A stretch of DNA of 64,000 bases from Actinoplanes xinjiangensis (GCF_003148685.1 NZ_QGGR01000021.1:62001-126000), one strand, 5' to 3'. Shown: positions 52,674-61,434, counted from the first letter of the stretch. A program made the numbers and translations. The notes: a model not told the origin generated them from the letters alone.

Positions 52674-54044
52674 CTACCCGGCAACCGGTCTCGGCTCGAC
52701 CGCCAGCGGCAGCACGATGGTCACGGTCACACCACCGGAGGCCTGCGAGTCGATGCCGACCGCACCACCGTGGGCGGTGACCAGCTCACGCACGACCGCC
52801 AGACCGATCCCGGAGCCCGCCGTACCAGCCGTGTCGCGCCCGCGCCACAGCCGCTCGAACGCGTGCGACAGTTCGTCGGGAGCAATGCCCGGCCCCGTAT
52901 CGGCGACCTGCAGAACGGCCTGCCCATCCTCGACGCACACCCGCAAGTGCACCCTGTCACCAGAACGGCAGTAGCGGGCCGCGTTGGCGAGCAGATTGTC
53001 CACCGCCTGATGCAACCGGTCCGGGTCCCCCCGTACCGGCACCCGCCGATCGAGATCGCTGGTCACGGTCAGCCCGGCCGCGTCCAGCCGCGGCCGCTGC
53101 CCCGCCAGCGCCGTCGCGGCGATTCCGGCCAGATCGGTGTCGGCCGGGTGCAGTGACAGCGCGGCAGACTCGGCAGCGGACAGGTCGGCGAGGTCCTGCA
53201 CGATCCGCCCCAGTCGCAGGGACTGGTCGTGCAGGGCGGCCAGACGCGCGGTGTCCGGGGATTGCAGACCGTCCCGCAACTCCTCCAGGCCCGCCTGTAG
53301 CCCGGCGAGCGGGGTGCGCAGCTCGTGGGCGATGTCAGCGGACAACCGGCGCCGTACGGTCTCGGCCCGCACGACCTCGTCGGCCATGGTGTCGAAGGCG
53401 CGCGCAACCTCACCTAGCTCGCCAGGGGCGCGCAGGCCCGCGCGGGCGCTGCGCTCGCCGGCGGCGAACCGGCGCGCCGTCGCGGCGACCACCGCCAACG
53501 GCCGGGCCAGCCGGGCCGAGACGTACCCGCTGGCCGCCAGCGCTGCTACCAGAGCCACGCCGGCCGCCCCGGCGACCCACGACCACGCAACCGTGCGACC
53601 ACCGGACGTACCCGCCGGGAACGCCAGCCGGACGGTACCCACCCGCCGACCGCCGACCGTAACGGCGGCCTCGGTGATCGGCCCGGCGGTATCAGCGCTG
53701 TGCATGCCGCCCGTGACGGGGCCCATCCCGCGGCCCGGCCACACCATGCTGCCGCCGGTGTCCCGGACCACCAGCCGGGCATCGGCAGCCTCGGCGACGG
53801 CCGACGCGGCAGTCAGGTCGGTGTCGCCCCAGCCATCCGATCGTGTGTAGGCGTCCGCGGCCGCTGCCGCGACTCGAACCGCGACCCGTTGCCGGTCCTG
53901 CTGCGCGGCGCTGGCCAGCCCTCGGTCCGTGGCGACCAGTGCGGCCACCGTGAGGACGACCACTGATGACAACGCCACGAGCAGGAATGCGGCCAGCAGC
54001 CGCCGGCCCAGCGGACCGGTCATCGCCGAGCGGTCACCGATCAC
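52674..54044 (-). CDS. Two-component sensor histidine kinase, HAMP/HisKA type
   Basis: 456 residues from a GTG overlapping the response regulator stop by 11 bases. Two membrane helices (about 14-34 and 150-175) enclose an outside domain of about 110 residues. HAMP (YVSARLARPLAVVAATARRF) and HisKA with His near 242 (LSADIAHELRTPLAGLQAGL) follow, then the ATPase domain (VDNLLANAARYCRSGDRVHL; AGSGIGLAVVRELVTAHGG). A complete kinase. Confidence 0.93.
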   Translation of the reverse strand: MIGDRSAMTGPLGRRLLAAFLLVALSSVVVLTVAALVATDRGLASAAQQDRQRVAVRVAAAAADAYTRSDGWGDTDLTAASAVAEAADARLVVRDTGGSMVWPGRGMGPVTGGMHSADTAGPITEAAVTVGGRRVGTVRLAFPAGTSGGRTVAWSWVAGAAGVALVAALAASGYVSARLARPLAVVAATARRFAAGERSARAGLRAPGELGEVARAFDTMADEVVRAETVRRRLSADIAHELRTPLAGLQAGLEELRDGLQSPDTARLAALHDQSLRLGRIVQDLADLSAAESAALSLHPADTDLAGIAATALAGQRPRLDAAGLTVTSDLDRRVPVRGDPDRLHQAVDNLLANAARYCRSGDRVHLRVCVEDGQAVLQVADTGPGIAPDELSHAFERLWRGRDTAGTAGSGIGLAVVRELVTAHGGAVGIDSQASGGVTVTIVLPLAVEPRPVAG

Positions 54045-54732
54045 GCGACCACCCCAATCGGTAGCCGACGCCCAGCACAGTCTCCACGATCTGTCCGGCT
54101 GCCGGTCCGAGCTTGTGCCGCAGGTTCTTCACGTGCGAATCGACGGTGCGCTCATAGCCGGGGAACTCGTATCCCCGCACCTGATTGATCAGCTCGTAGC
54201 GCGAATACACCCGCCCCGGCGTGGCAGCCAGCGCGGTCAGCAGACCCCACTCGGTCGGCGTCAACTCCAGCCGGCCGCCATCCAGGTGTGCTTCGTGACG
54301 GACCTCATCGAGCCGCAGCCGCCCGCCACCGAACGACATCACCCCCTCGCCACCGCCGGTGCCGCCGTGCGTGCGCTGCAGCACCGCCTCGACACGAAGT
54401 ACCAACTCTGTCGGCGAGAACGGCTTCGTCACGTAGTCGTCGGCGCCGCGGCGCAGCCCGTCGATGCGGTCGTCGACGCAACTGCGGGCGGTCAACACCA
54501 CCACCGGAATCCCTCGGCCGTCCGCTCGGGCGGCTGCCAGTACCTCGCGGCCGTCGATATCGGGCAGACCGAGATCGAGCACCACCAGGCCCACACCACC
54601 GCCGGTCATCAGAGCGATCGCCTCGGCGCCGGAGCCGGTGCTCTGCACCGCATGGCCGGCCCGCTGCAGATAGCGGCGGACCAACTCCCTCAGCTCGCGA
54701 TCGTCTTCAACGATCAGCACTGCACCCGGCAC
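54034..54732 (-). CDS. OmpR/PhoB-type response regulator
   Basis: 232 residues from a GTG at 54732. Receiver: LIVEDDRELRELVRRYLQRA, phospho-Asp near 52 (LVVLDLGLPDIDG), Lys in DDYVTKPFSPTEL. The C-terminal winged helix reads LTPTEWGLLTALAATPGRVY, then YERTVDSHVKNLRHKLG and VLGVGYRL. Co-transcribed with the kinase. The upstream region, 54733-54960, contains only a 31-codon plus-strand frame (54812-54907) of doubtful reality. Confidence 0.92.
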   Translation of the reverse strand: MPGAVLIVEDDRELRELVRRYLQRAGHAVQSTGSGAEAIALMTGGGVGLVVLDLGLPDIDGREVLAAARADGRGIPVVVLTARSCVDDRIDGLRRGADDYVTKPFSPTELVLRVEAVLQRTHGGTGGGEGVMSFGGGRLRLDEVRHEAHLDGGRLELTPTEWGLLTALAATPGRVYSRYELINQVRGYEFPGYERTVDSHVKNLRHKLGPAAGQIVETVLGVGYRLGWSRDR

Positions 54733-54960
54733 ACCTCTACCCTGCACGCCGTACCCGACTTCAGACAGGGTCGACCGACCCCAAACCGGTGCCAGTGACA
54801 CCATCGGCGGCATGCAGGATCTGATCAGGCGGGCCGGTTCGGACGACGCCCTCTTTCGTGCCGATGTGCGGGATTTCGTCGCGGTGGCCCGCGGCCACCG
54901 GATTTGAGGGATCGTCGTGGTGGCCGCCCAGGCAGCCACGCAGCTTTTTCAGCGCCCTGC

Positions 54961-55712
54961 TTACTGTAACAACCGGGAGATGTGCATCTGGGAGACACCG
55001 AGCTGCCGGCCGATCTCGGCCTGTGTCAGGTTGCCGTAGTAGTAGAGCGCCACGATTCGCTGTTCCCGCTCGTCGAGGTCGAGGAAGGCGTGGCAGATGT
55101 CGAGGTGTTGGTCGACCGTCCGGTATCCAGGATCTTCCTCACCGATCGTCTCTGCCAGATCGATGTCGGTCTGGAGCGCGGAGGGCTCCGACAGCGAGGC
55201 CACTCGGCGGGCGTGAGCGCATTGCAGCGCCTCCAGGACGTGCTCGACGGGGACTTCCAGGTGAGCGGCATATCGGTCGGCGTCGGCAGGCGGGCGAGCG
55301 GCTGGCTGATGTGTCTACTGGCGTCCTCGATGCGCATGTGCAGGTCGTGCAGGCGGCGCGGTGCCCGGAGGGGTCCACTGTGGTCTCGGAGGTATCGCTT
55401 GAGTTCACCACGGATCGTGGGTACGGCGTACGCGACGAAGTCGTCGCCCCGGACCGGGTCGAAGCCGTCGACGGCTTTGATGAGCCCGACTGCGGCCGTC
55501 TGCCGCAGGTCTTCCCGGATGTTGTAGTCGGCCGAATACATGCGGGCCAGCCTGTTGGCCATGGGTGTCCAGGCGAGGATGGCGTCGGCACGTATGCCTG
55601 ATCGCCTCGGGTCTTCGGACGGGGTTCGGGCATAGGTATCGATCAGACGGGCTGCTGCGGCGCTGGTGTCGTCGCGAGCAGTGACGCCGTGACGGACGTG
55701 CAGGGCGTTCAC
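54961..55712 (-). pseudogene. SigB/F/G-type RNA polymerase sigma factor with a one-base deletion
   Basis: GGAGG precedes the GTG at 55712. Frame one gives sigma region 2 (MANRLARMYSADYNIREDLR, QTAAVGLIKAVDGFDPVRGD, DDFVAYAVPTIRGELKRYLR) up to LARLPTPTD. The natural continuation, AAHLEVPVEHVLEALQCAHA, lies in the next frame and runs through DLDEREQRIVALYYYGNLTQ to the region 4 HTH (QAEIGRQLGVSQMHISRLLQ). Restoring one base at about 55269-55271 (GATAT before GCCGC) gives an unbroken 250-residue protein. It is therefore either a sequencing error or a fresh inactivation of a general-stress sigma factor. Confidence 0.85.
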
Positions 55713-55933
55713 GTATGCCTCCTGGACGCGTAGGCGACAACTGAATGACGGCGCAAGGCGTCTGATCAGACCGCCGAAGCAACGGCGATCGAGTTCAACC
55801 GGATACTCCGTGGAACTCCGGCCGTTCACGGCTGGGAGCAAGCGGATCGCCTGCGAAGCAGGACAGGGAAGGCCTGTTCGCCGACAAGGCGATCAGGTGT
55901 CGAGCGCGGGGTGGCAGCCGGGAGGAAGTCCGT

Positions 55934-56365
55934 TCACCCGGGGGGACGTTTCTGGTTTTCGATGTATTCCTTGATGGCCGCCAGTGGTGCGCCGCCGCAG
56001 GATCCGGCGAAGTACGACGGGGACCACAGGTGGTCATCCCACAGGTAGTGGCGCAGGTGGGTGCCGTGTTCTTGCCGCAGGTAGCGCGACGAGACGCCTT
56101 TGAGGCTGTTGACCAGCTTCGACACCGCGACGCTCGGTGGGTAGTGCACGAGCAGGTGGACATGGTCGTCCTCGCCGTTGAACTCGCGTAACTCGGCACC
56201 GAAGTCGACGCACACGTTGCGCATGATCTGTTCGCAGCGGGTGAGGATCGCATCGGTGAGCGCTCCATGCCTGTACTTCGTGGTGAAGACCAGATGGACG
56301 TGCATGTCGTAGACGACGCTGCGGCCTCTGCGTACGTCCGGGTCCGGGGTCCATCTTGGTGACAT
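55934..56365 (-). CDS. tnpA: IS200-type Y1 (HUH) transposase
   Basis: 143 residues from the ATG at 56365. Opening VVYDMHVHLVFTTKYRHGAL is the family hallmark. The HUH metal site is DDHVHLLVHYPPS; the nucleophilic Tyr is in AAIKEYIENQ near the end, with KGVSSRYLR between. Catalytic residues are intact and length is normal, so the element could be active. Confidence 0.92.
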   Translation of the reverse strand: MSPRWTPDPDVRRGRSVVYDMHVHLVFTTKYRHGALTDAILTRCEQIMRNVCVDFGAELREFNGEDDHVHLLVHYPPSVAVSKLVNSLKGVSSRYLRQEHGTHLRHYLWDDHLWSPSYFAGSCGGAPLAAIKEYIENQKRPPG

Positions 56366-56388
56366 AGACCAAATGCCATCGTGGCGGT

Positions 56389-57543
56389 GTGAAGCTGGTG
56401 GTCCAGGTGAAGCTGCTGCCGACTGCTGAACAGGCGTCGGCTTTGGAAGCAACCCTGCGCGCCTGCAACACCGCCGCGACCGAGGTCGCTGCGACGGCCC
56501 GCACCGCGCGGGTGTACCGCGACTACGCGTTGCGCAAGCACGTCTACGCGGGCATCAAAACCGATCACGGGTTGGGCGCGCAGGCTGCTCAGCACGTGAT
56601 CAAGAAGGTCTGTGACGCGTACAAGACTCTCGCGTCGAACCTGCGGGCCGGGAACTACGGAGCGCCGGAGTCGAAACGCTACCGGCGGGTGGCGTCCGAG
56701 CCGGTCACGTTTCGGTGGCAGGCCGCCCAGCCGTACGACGCACGGATGCTGACGTGGCAGCACGACGCCGGCACCGTGTCGATCTGGACCGTGACCGGCC
56801 GGATGAAGAACGTGGCGTACACCGGCTCCCCGGACCAGCTCAAAGCCGTCGCCGAGTTGCCCGTAGGCGAGTCCGACCTGGTCCACCGTGACGGCATGTG
56901 GTTTCTCTACGCCAGCGTCGACGTCGCCGAGGCCAGGCTGGTCGAGCCGCAGGGATTCCTTGGTGTCGACATGGGCGTCGTACAGATCGCCACCGACTCC
57001 GACGGGCGAACGTATACGGGTGAGCAGCTCAACCGGTACCGGCGCCGGCAGGTCCGGCTGCGCGCGACGTTGCAGGCCACCAAGACCGAGTCCGCCCGCC
57101 GCCTGCTCACCAAACGATCCCGGCGCGAGTCGCGGCACGCCGCGAACGTCAACCATGTCATCTCGAAAAGCATTGTGGCCGAGGCTGAACGCACCTCACG
57201 CGCAATCGCCGTCGAAGAACTGACGGGTATCCGCACCAGGGTCCGGCTCCGTAACAAGCCCCAACGGGCCACACTGCACTCGTGGAGCTTCGCCCAACTG
57301 GGAGAGTTCCTGATCTACAAGGCCCGCCGGGCCGGTATCCCCCTGGTCCAAGTCGACCCCCGATACACGTCGCAGACGTGCTCGAAGTGTGGTCACCGGG
57401 ACAAGAGGAACCGACCCGACCAGGCCACGTTCATCTGCCGTTCGTGTGGAGTCGTTGCCCACGCCGACGTCAACGCTGCCGTCAACATCGCCGTACGTGG
57501 TGCTGCCGGTGGGGGCGCAGTCAACCGTCCGTACGTGGCCTGA
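56389..57543 (+). CDS. tnpB: TnpB RNA-guided nuclease of the IS605 element
   Basis: 384 residues from a GTG. RuvC-like residues: Asp in FLGVDMGVVQIATDS, Glu in AIAVEELTGIRTR, final Asp in ADVNAAVNIAV. The zinc ribbon CSKCGHRDKRNRPDQ with ICRSCG sits between the last two. The N-terminal helices (VKLLPTAEQASALEATLRAC) are present. Known TnpB proteins cut DNA using an RNA from the element's right end, so the guide would come from about 57500-57605 and beyond. All catalytic residues are intact. Confidence 0.92.
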   Translation: MKLVVQVKLLPTAEQASALEATLRACNTAATEVAATARTARVYRDYALRKHVYAGIKTDHGLGAQAAQHVIKKVCDAYKTLASNLRAGNYGAPESKRYRRVASEPVTFRWQAAQPYDARMLTWQHDAGTVSIWTVTGRMKNVAYTGSPDQLKAVAELPVGESDLVHRDGMWFLYASVDVAEARLVEPQGFLGVDMGVVQIATDSDGRTYTGEQLNRYRRRQVRLRATLQATKTESARRLLTKRSRRESRHAANVNHVISKSIVAEAERTSRAIAVEELTGIRTRVRLRNKPQRATLHSWSFAQLGEFLIYKARRAGIPLVQVDPRYTSQTCSKCGHRDKRNRPDQATFICRSCGVVAHADVNAAVNIAVRGAAGGGAVNRPYVA

Positions 57544-57605
57544 CCTCGCAGCCAGCGGGAGCAGAGATCCACAAACCCACCCATTCATGGGCAGGTAGTT
57601 GACCA

Positions 57606-57710
57606 GGTCAGCTCCGGCCGGAGAGCGCCGGCGACAACATGCGCGGTGAATCCGGCGACCTCGGCCACGGTCTCCACCCGGGTGCGCCGAAGTCGCCGGC
57701 GAGCTGTCAT
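57606..57710 (-). pseudogene. 5' stub of a gene cut by the IS605 insertion
   Basis: The ATG at 57710 overlaps the stop of the alcohol dehydrogenase (ATGA), a coupled arrangement. About 35 codons remain, MTARRRLRRTRVETVAEVAG followed by FTAHVVAGALRPELTW, with high third-position GC. The frame then runs into the insertion sequence and stops. The rest is not identifiable on the other side. Family unknown. Confidence 0.6.
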
Positions 57711-58744
57711 CGGGTGAGCAGCACCTTCAGTGCACCGGTTTGGGCGGGCCGTGCGAAGACGTCGTACGCCTCTTCGATCTCCTCGAGAGCGAACCGGTGG
57801 GTGACCAGTTGCGTGACGTCGATCTGGCCGGCGGCCAGCATGGCCAGTAATTTCGGTGTCGAGTAGGTGTCCACCAGCCCTGTGGTGATGGTGAGGTTGC
57901 GGGTCCACAGGTCTTCCAGGTGCAGGGTTGCGGGTTTGCCGTGTACACCGATGTTCGCGACGGTTCCGCCGGGGCGTACCAGCGTGGTGCACAGTTCGAA
58001 GGTCTCCGGAGTGCCGACCGCCTCCATGACGACGTGGGCGCCCAGTCCGTCGGTGAGTGCACGAATGGTGCCGAGCGCGACACGCTCCGGGGTGAGGGTG
58101 ACGTCGGCTCCGAGAATCTTGGCGGCCTGCAGGCGGCTCTCGGCCCTGTCGATCGCCACGATGTGGGCGGGCGAGAACAGCTTGGCGGTGATGATCGCGG
58201 CGAGCCCGATCGGCCCGGCCCCGACCACGACCACGGTGTCGCCGGGACGGACCCGGCCGTTGAGCACTCCGACCTCGTAGGAGGTGGGCAGGATGTCAGC
58301 CAGCATCACCGCAGTCTCGCTGCTGACCTGGGAGGGAAGCCGGTAGGTGGACAGATCAGCGAAGGGGATGCGGGCGTACTCCGCCTGCACGCCGTCGATG
58401 GTGTGGCCGAGGATCCAGCCGCTGCCGCGCTGGCACTGGCCGTAGACGGCCTCCCTGCAGAACCGGCAGCTTCCACACGCTGAGATGCAGGAGGCGACCA
58501 CGCGGTCACCGACCCCCAGTCCGTTCAGCGCCGGCCCGGTCTCGACCACGGTGCCGACCGCCTCGTGGCCGAGCACGCGACCCGGTGTCACTTGGGGCAC
58601 GTCGCCGGCCAAGATGTGCAGGTCTGTTCCACAGATGGTTACTGCATCGATCCGGATCACCGCGTCGCGTGGGTCGCGGACGTGCGCATCCGGAATCTCC
58701 ATCCACGTTCGTTGCCCTGCTCCGCCGTACACGAGTCCTTTCAT
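57707..58744 (-). CDS. Zinc-dependent alcohol dehydrogenase (MDR family)
   Basis: 345 residues with GAAGGAGAGG ahead of the ATG. Catalytic zinc ligands: ICGTDLHIL (Cys) and GHEAVGTVVE (His, Glu). Structural zinc: CGSCRFCREAVYGQC. Cofactor fold: VVVVGAGPIGLAAI, with Asp after the second strand (VAIDRAE), suggesting NAD. Likely acts on short alcohols or glycerol-like substrates. A DevR-like box lies 72 bases upstream, and it runs in the same direction as the upstream usp gene. Confidence 0.9.
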   Translation of the reverse strand: MKGLVYGGAGQRTWMEIPDAHVRDPRDAVIRIDAVTICGTDLHILAGDVPQVTPGRVLGHEAVGTVVETGPALNGLGVGDRVVASCISACGSCRFCREAVYGQCQRGSGWILGHTIDGVQAEYARIPFADLSTYRLPSQVSSETAVMLADILPTSYEVGVLNGRVRPGDTVVVVGAGPIGLAAIITAKLFSPAHIVAIDRAESRLQAAKILGADVTLTPERVALGTIRALTDGLGAHVVMEAVGTPETFELCTTLVRPGGTVANIGVHGKPATLHLEDLWTRNLTITTGLVDTYSTPKLLAMLAAGQIDVTQLVTHRFALEEIEEAYDVFARPAQTGALKVLLTR

Positions 58745-58815
58745 CGTTCCTCTCCTTCGCCGTTGAAGGAACTGCTACGTCCCGAAGGATGCGCCTCCGC
58801 CGGAGTCCTCGGTAA

Positions 58816-58829
58816 GGGCCGAAGGACCG
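58816..58829. promoter_or_regulatory. DevR/DosR-like box upstream of the alcohol dehydrogenase
   Basis: GGGCCGAAGGACCG; its complement CGGTCCTTCGGCCC matches the site at 59862-59875 (GGGTCCTTGTGCCC) at 11 of 14 positions. Both resemble DosR boxes (GGGACTTNNGTCCC type). Assignment inferred. Confidence 0.45.
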
Positions 58830-58917
58830 GAAACTCGCACGGGGCGGCTGCACCGGGACAGGCACATCTCATCGTCACGATCGGTCGACTCGGCCATCGT
58901 CAACGATCTGCCGGCCG

Positions 58918-59805
58918 TCAGGACCTCGACGTGTCGGCCGCCTCCGTACGAGGAAGCCCCGCCCCCGACCATCCCGGTGGGACGAGCAGAACCGGGCACA
59001 ACCGGCGCTGGCTCGGTGAGGAACGGCTCATGTGATAGAGCAACTCGAGAAGCCAGCCTTTGTGGCCCCGCCCTGCCACCACCAGCCGCCCACGGCGCGA
59101 GGCCCGATCCACGGTGTAGGGCACGTCGGCGTCGCTGATCAGCAACCGGTGCACGATCACGTCCGGCGACGTGCCGGCCCAGCCGGCGAGCACCCCGCTC
59201 ATCCGCTCCTCGGCCAGTCGACGTTCGTCACGAACGATCTCGGTTCCCGGAGTGGACACATGAACTGCGACGAGAGGGCAGCCGGCACGCGAGGCCGCCT
59301 CGAACGCCGATCCCACGGTGGGCGTGGACCGGCCGGAGGTCGCCACCACGACGGGCCCTCGGCCACCGGTCGAACCGCGCAGGACCAGTAACGGGCAGAG
59401 ACTGTGGTGAGCCACATATGCCGCGGTCGAACCCCACCCGTGGCCGAGTGTCGCCTCGTCCCGATGTCGCAGCAACAGCAGGCCGGCGTGGCCCGAATGC
59501 CGGATCAGCGCTTCGGCGGCGCTGTCGTCGGCCAGCTCGGTCTCCACCAGGAGGCCGGGAACGATGTTTCGGGCCCGCAGAGCGGCAAGGTCCAGTAGGT
59601 GCCGGCCGTCGGCGGGGTCCGGTCGCAGGGCTCTATGCCGGGGCATCCCACCGTGACGTCCAGGCCAGGCGTGCACGATTCTCAGGCGCGTCCCCCGGTA
59701 CGCTGCCTCGGCGGCAGCGACATCGACAATCTGTAGCCCGTCGGGCACGTCGTCGACGCCGACCACGACGGGCAGCCTTTCTTCAACCGACACGACACTG
59801 TGCAT
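58918..59805 (-). CDS. Tandem universal stress protein
   Basis: 295 residues, two Usp domains. Domain 1: PVVVGVDDVPDGLQIVDVAA to HHSLCPLLVLRG. Domain 2: GPVVVATSGRSTPTVGSAFE to LCPVLLVPPGW. The ATP-binding GxxGxxx(S/T) signature is partial (HGWGSTAAYVAHHS in the first domain). It probably senses or binds nucleotide under stress. A DevR-like box lies about 57 bases upstream of its ATG. Confidence 0.87.
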   Translation of the reverse strand: MHSVVSVEERLPVVVGVDDVPDGLQIVDVAAAEAAYRGTRLRIVHAWPGRHGGMPRHRALRPDPADGRHLLDLAALRARNIVPGLLVETELADDSAAEALIRHSGHAGLLLLRHRDEATLGHGWGSTAAYVAHHSLCPLLVLRGSTGGRGPVVVATSGRSTPTVGSAFEAASRAGCPLVAVHVSTPGTEIVRDERRLAEERMSGVLAGWAGTSPDVIVHRLLISDADVPYTVDRASRRGRLVVAGRGHKGWLLELLYHMSRSSPSQRRLCPVLLVPPGWSGAGLPRTEAADTSRS

Positions 59806-59861
59806 ACTCGTACGCTAAGCACTTTCCTCGCGTGGCGGCACGGCTGACCGGCATCGCCGGA

Positions 59862-59875
59862 GGGTCCTTGTGCCC
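59862..59875. promoter_or_regulatory. DevR/DosR-like box upstream of the tandem usp gene
   Basis: GGGTCCTTGTGCCC, 57 bases before the start of the minus-strand usp gene. The overlapping 15-mer CTTGTGCCCGTCCCG (59867-59881) is repeated exactly at 60855-60869, upstream of the third usp gene. Confidence 0.45.
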
Positions 59876-59930
59876 GTCCCGCTGATCAGGACCAACGACC
59901 CTGGGCGCTACCTCGGCGGTGCGCGAGACT

Positions 59931-60119
59931 TCAGCCAGGCGCCCACCGCCGGACCGCGAACACCGGATCGCGGCACACCGAAACGGATGGCCGTCGTGCC
60001 ACCAGACCCACCGTCGTCAAGACGGCGCCGGCTCCGGCGAGCACGGCCCCGGCGATGGGCGTCGCAGTCCTTCGGTCGTCGCCGCCCCAGACAGCGGCGG
60101 TACGGGTCTCGCGACACAC
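59931..60119 (-). CDS. Possible small membrane protein
   Basis: 62 residues from a GTG, with one membrane helix (TPIAGAVLAGAGAVLTTVGL) and a basic tail. Third-position GC bias supports coding, but the ribosome site is weak and no family is recognised. Together with the DevR-like boxes it is all I see in the 435 bases between the first two usp genes. Confidence 0.35.
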   Translation of the reverse strand: MCRETRTAAVWGGDDRRTATPIAGAVLAGAGAVLTTVGLVARRPSVSVCRDPVFAVRRWAPG

Positions 60120-60124
60120 GGTGA

Positions 60125-60141
60125 CAGGACTTGAGATCCTG
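60125..60141. promoter_or_regulatory. Palindrome upstream of the second usp gene
   Basis: CAGGACTTGAGATCCTG has CAGGA/TCCTG arms and a GGACTT core like DosR boxes, about 100 bases before the usp start. Weaker than the other two sites. Confidence 0.3.
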
Positions 60142-60241
60142 CCCGGTACGGACGGATAAGGGTTGCCATAGAGGAGGCAGCGGTCGGACCCGGCGCCGCA
60201 CTCTCCGTGCGGCGGACGGCAACCGGAAGGAGGTCCGTACC

Positions 60242-60751
60242 ATGCAAAAAGAGATCATCGTCGGTTACGACGGCTCACCACACGCCCAGACCGCCCTGAT
60301 GTGGGCACTGGACGAAGCAGCCCGCACCGGCGCCTCCGTCGAGCTCGTCTATGTCGACGGATCCCCGGTGCTCGTCCCGGCCGCCCGGCTGATCCGGGCC
60401 CCGGTGCCGTTGCCGGACAGCTACCTCACCGAGGTCGTCAACAGCACGCTCGAACGTGCCGTTGCCAAAGCGAAGAAGACTCAGCCACTCATCGATGTCA
60501 CCGCGCGAACGGTACGCGCGCACCCCGCGACGGCGTTGATCGACCTGTCGCGAAAGGCGCATTTGATCGTCCTCGCCGGCACCGGGCACAGCGCGGTCAC
60601 CGGGCTGCTCGGCTCGGTGAGCGCGCGGTCAGCGGCCTTCTGCTCGGATCGGTCAGCCAGCATCTGCTGCGGCACTCGGCGTGCCCGGTCGCGGTGGTCC
60701 ACCCGAGGACCTGAGACAGCCGCGCGATCCGGCGAATGGGGGCGGCGATGA
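60242..60751 (+). pseudogene. Universal stress protein, frameshifted by an internal duplication
   Basis: Starts at the ATG at 60242 with AAGGAGGT. The Usp fold is clear: EIIVGYDGSPHAQTALMWAL, then AHLIVLAGTGHSAVTGLLGS. The proper end, GLLLGSVSQHLLRHSACPVA followed by VVHPRT and a stop at 60714, is in another frame. Between them an approximately 32-base unit (60591-60622) is repeated imperfectly at 60623-60657. Removing one copy restores a 145-residue protein with the Usp ATP motif. As written, the product ends at 60751 with a scrambled tail. Confidence 0.82.
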
Positions 60752-60894
60752 GCACGGTACGGCTGTCCGCCGCCCACCTCGCCGGGTTCGCACACGAGCC
60801 TGAGGTCCGCGGCGGGAAAGGAACCCGGCGGCATGATGCGTTACGGCGTCCCCGCTTGTGCCCGTCCCGGACCTGGGATCAAGGAAGGTGAACC

Positions 60895-61434
60895 ATGGAC
60901 ACGAAGCTGAACGGCATCGCCGTCGACCGGCTCGCCGCCGCGGTACGCGAACGGCTGGGCAGCGACCGGGCGGACCGAGTCCGCAGGTATCCGGAGTACG
61001 GCGTGGTGGAGGTGACCACGCCGTCCCGGCCGGCCGGGACGGTGGTGGTCGCCGCCATCTCCGACGATGCCGGCTCCGGCGCGGTCGTCAGGTATGCGAA
61101 TCACCGGGCACGAGACCTCGGCCTGCGGCTGCGCGTAACGCATGTCTGGCACCGACGATCCGCGGCGGTGACCGACCTGCTGCTGACATCGGTGTTGTTC
61201 GACTGTCTCGAGCCGCATGAGGCGGCAGCTGCCGAGCGAGCGATTCTGCACGATCCCGACACCGGACGCGCGCTGCGCGCGCTCAGCCACGAAAGTGGGC
61301 TGCTCGTGGTGTCGTCCGCAACGGATGTGACCGATTCCCGTCTGCTGGGCGACACGGTGGCCTCGCTGATCGGCCGGACCGCCTGTCCACTCGCCATCGT
61401 GCTACCACCGGCCACCGCGTCCACAGCATCCTGA
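60895..61434 (+). CDS. Usp-like stress protein
   Basis: 179 residues with AAGGAAGGTG upstream. Strand pattern of Usp domains: VVVAAISDDAGSGAVVRYAN, RLRVTHVWHRRS, ESGLLVVSSATDVTDSRLLG and a final CPLAIVLPPA. The usual G-2x-G-9x-G(S/T) nucleotide loop is missing, so it may not bind ATP. The N-terminal 45 residues are an extra helix and beta hairpin. Follows the second usp gene on the same strand. Confidence 0.72.
   Translation: MDTKLNGIAVDRLAAAVRERLGSDRADRVRRYPEYGVVEVTTPSRPAGTVVVAAISDDAGSGAVVRYANHRARDLGLRLRVTHVWHRRSAAVTDLLLTSVLFDCLEPHEAAAAERAILHDPDTGRALRALSHESGLLVVSSATDVTDSRLLGDTVASLIGRTACPLAIVLPPATASTAS

Larger units (their letters stand above)
55795..57605. mobile_element. IS200/IS605-family element with divergent tnpA and tnpB
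   Basis: Contains an intact Y1 transposase and an intact TnpB, divergent over 23 bases, the IS605 arrangement. The right end is near 57600, after a small hairpin (CCCAT/ATGGG). It cuts the gene that overlaps the alcohol dehydrogenase stop. The left end is placed only approximately, near 55795, just outside the sigma gene. As is usual for the family, no inverted repeats or target duplication are seen. Confidence 0.82.

Noticed and set aside
54812..54907. 31-codon frame on the plus strand between the sigma and response regulator genes
   Set aside because: Coding-like composition, but too short and without a ribosome site or family.
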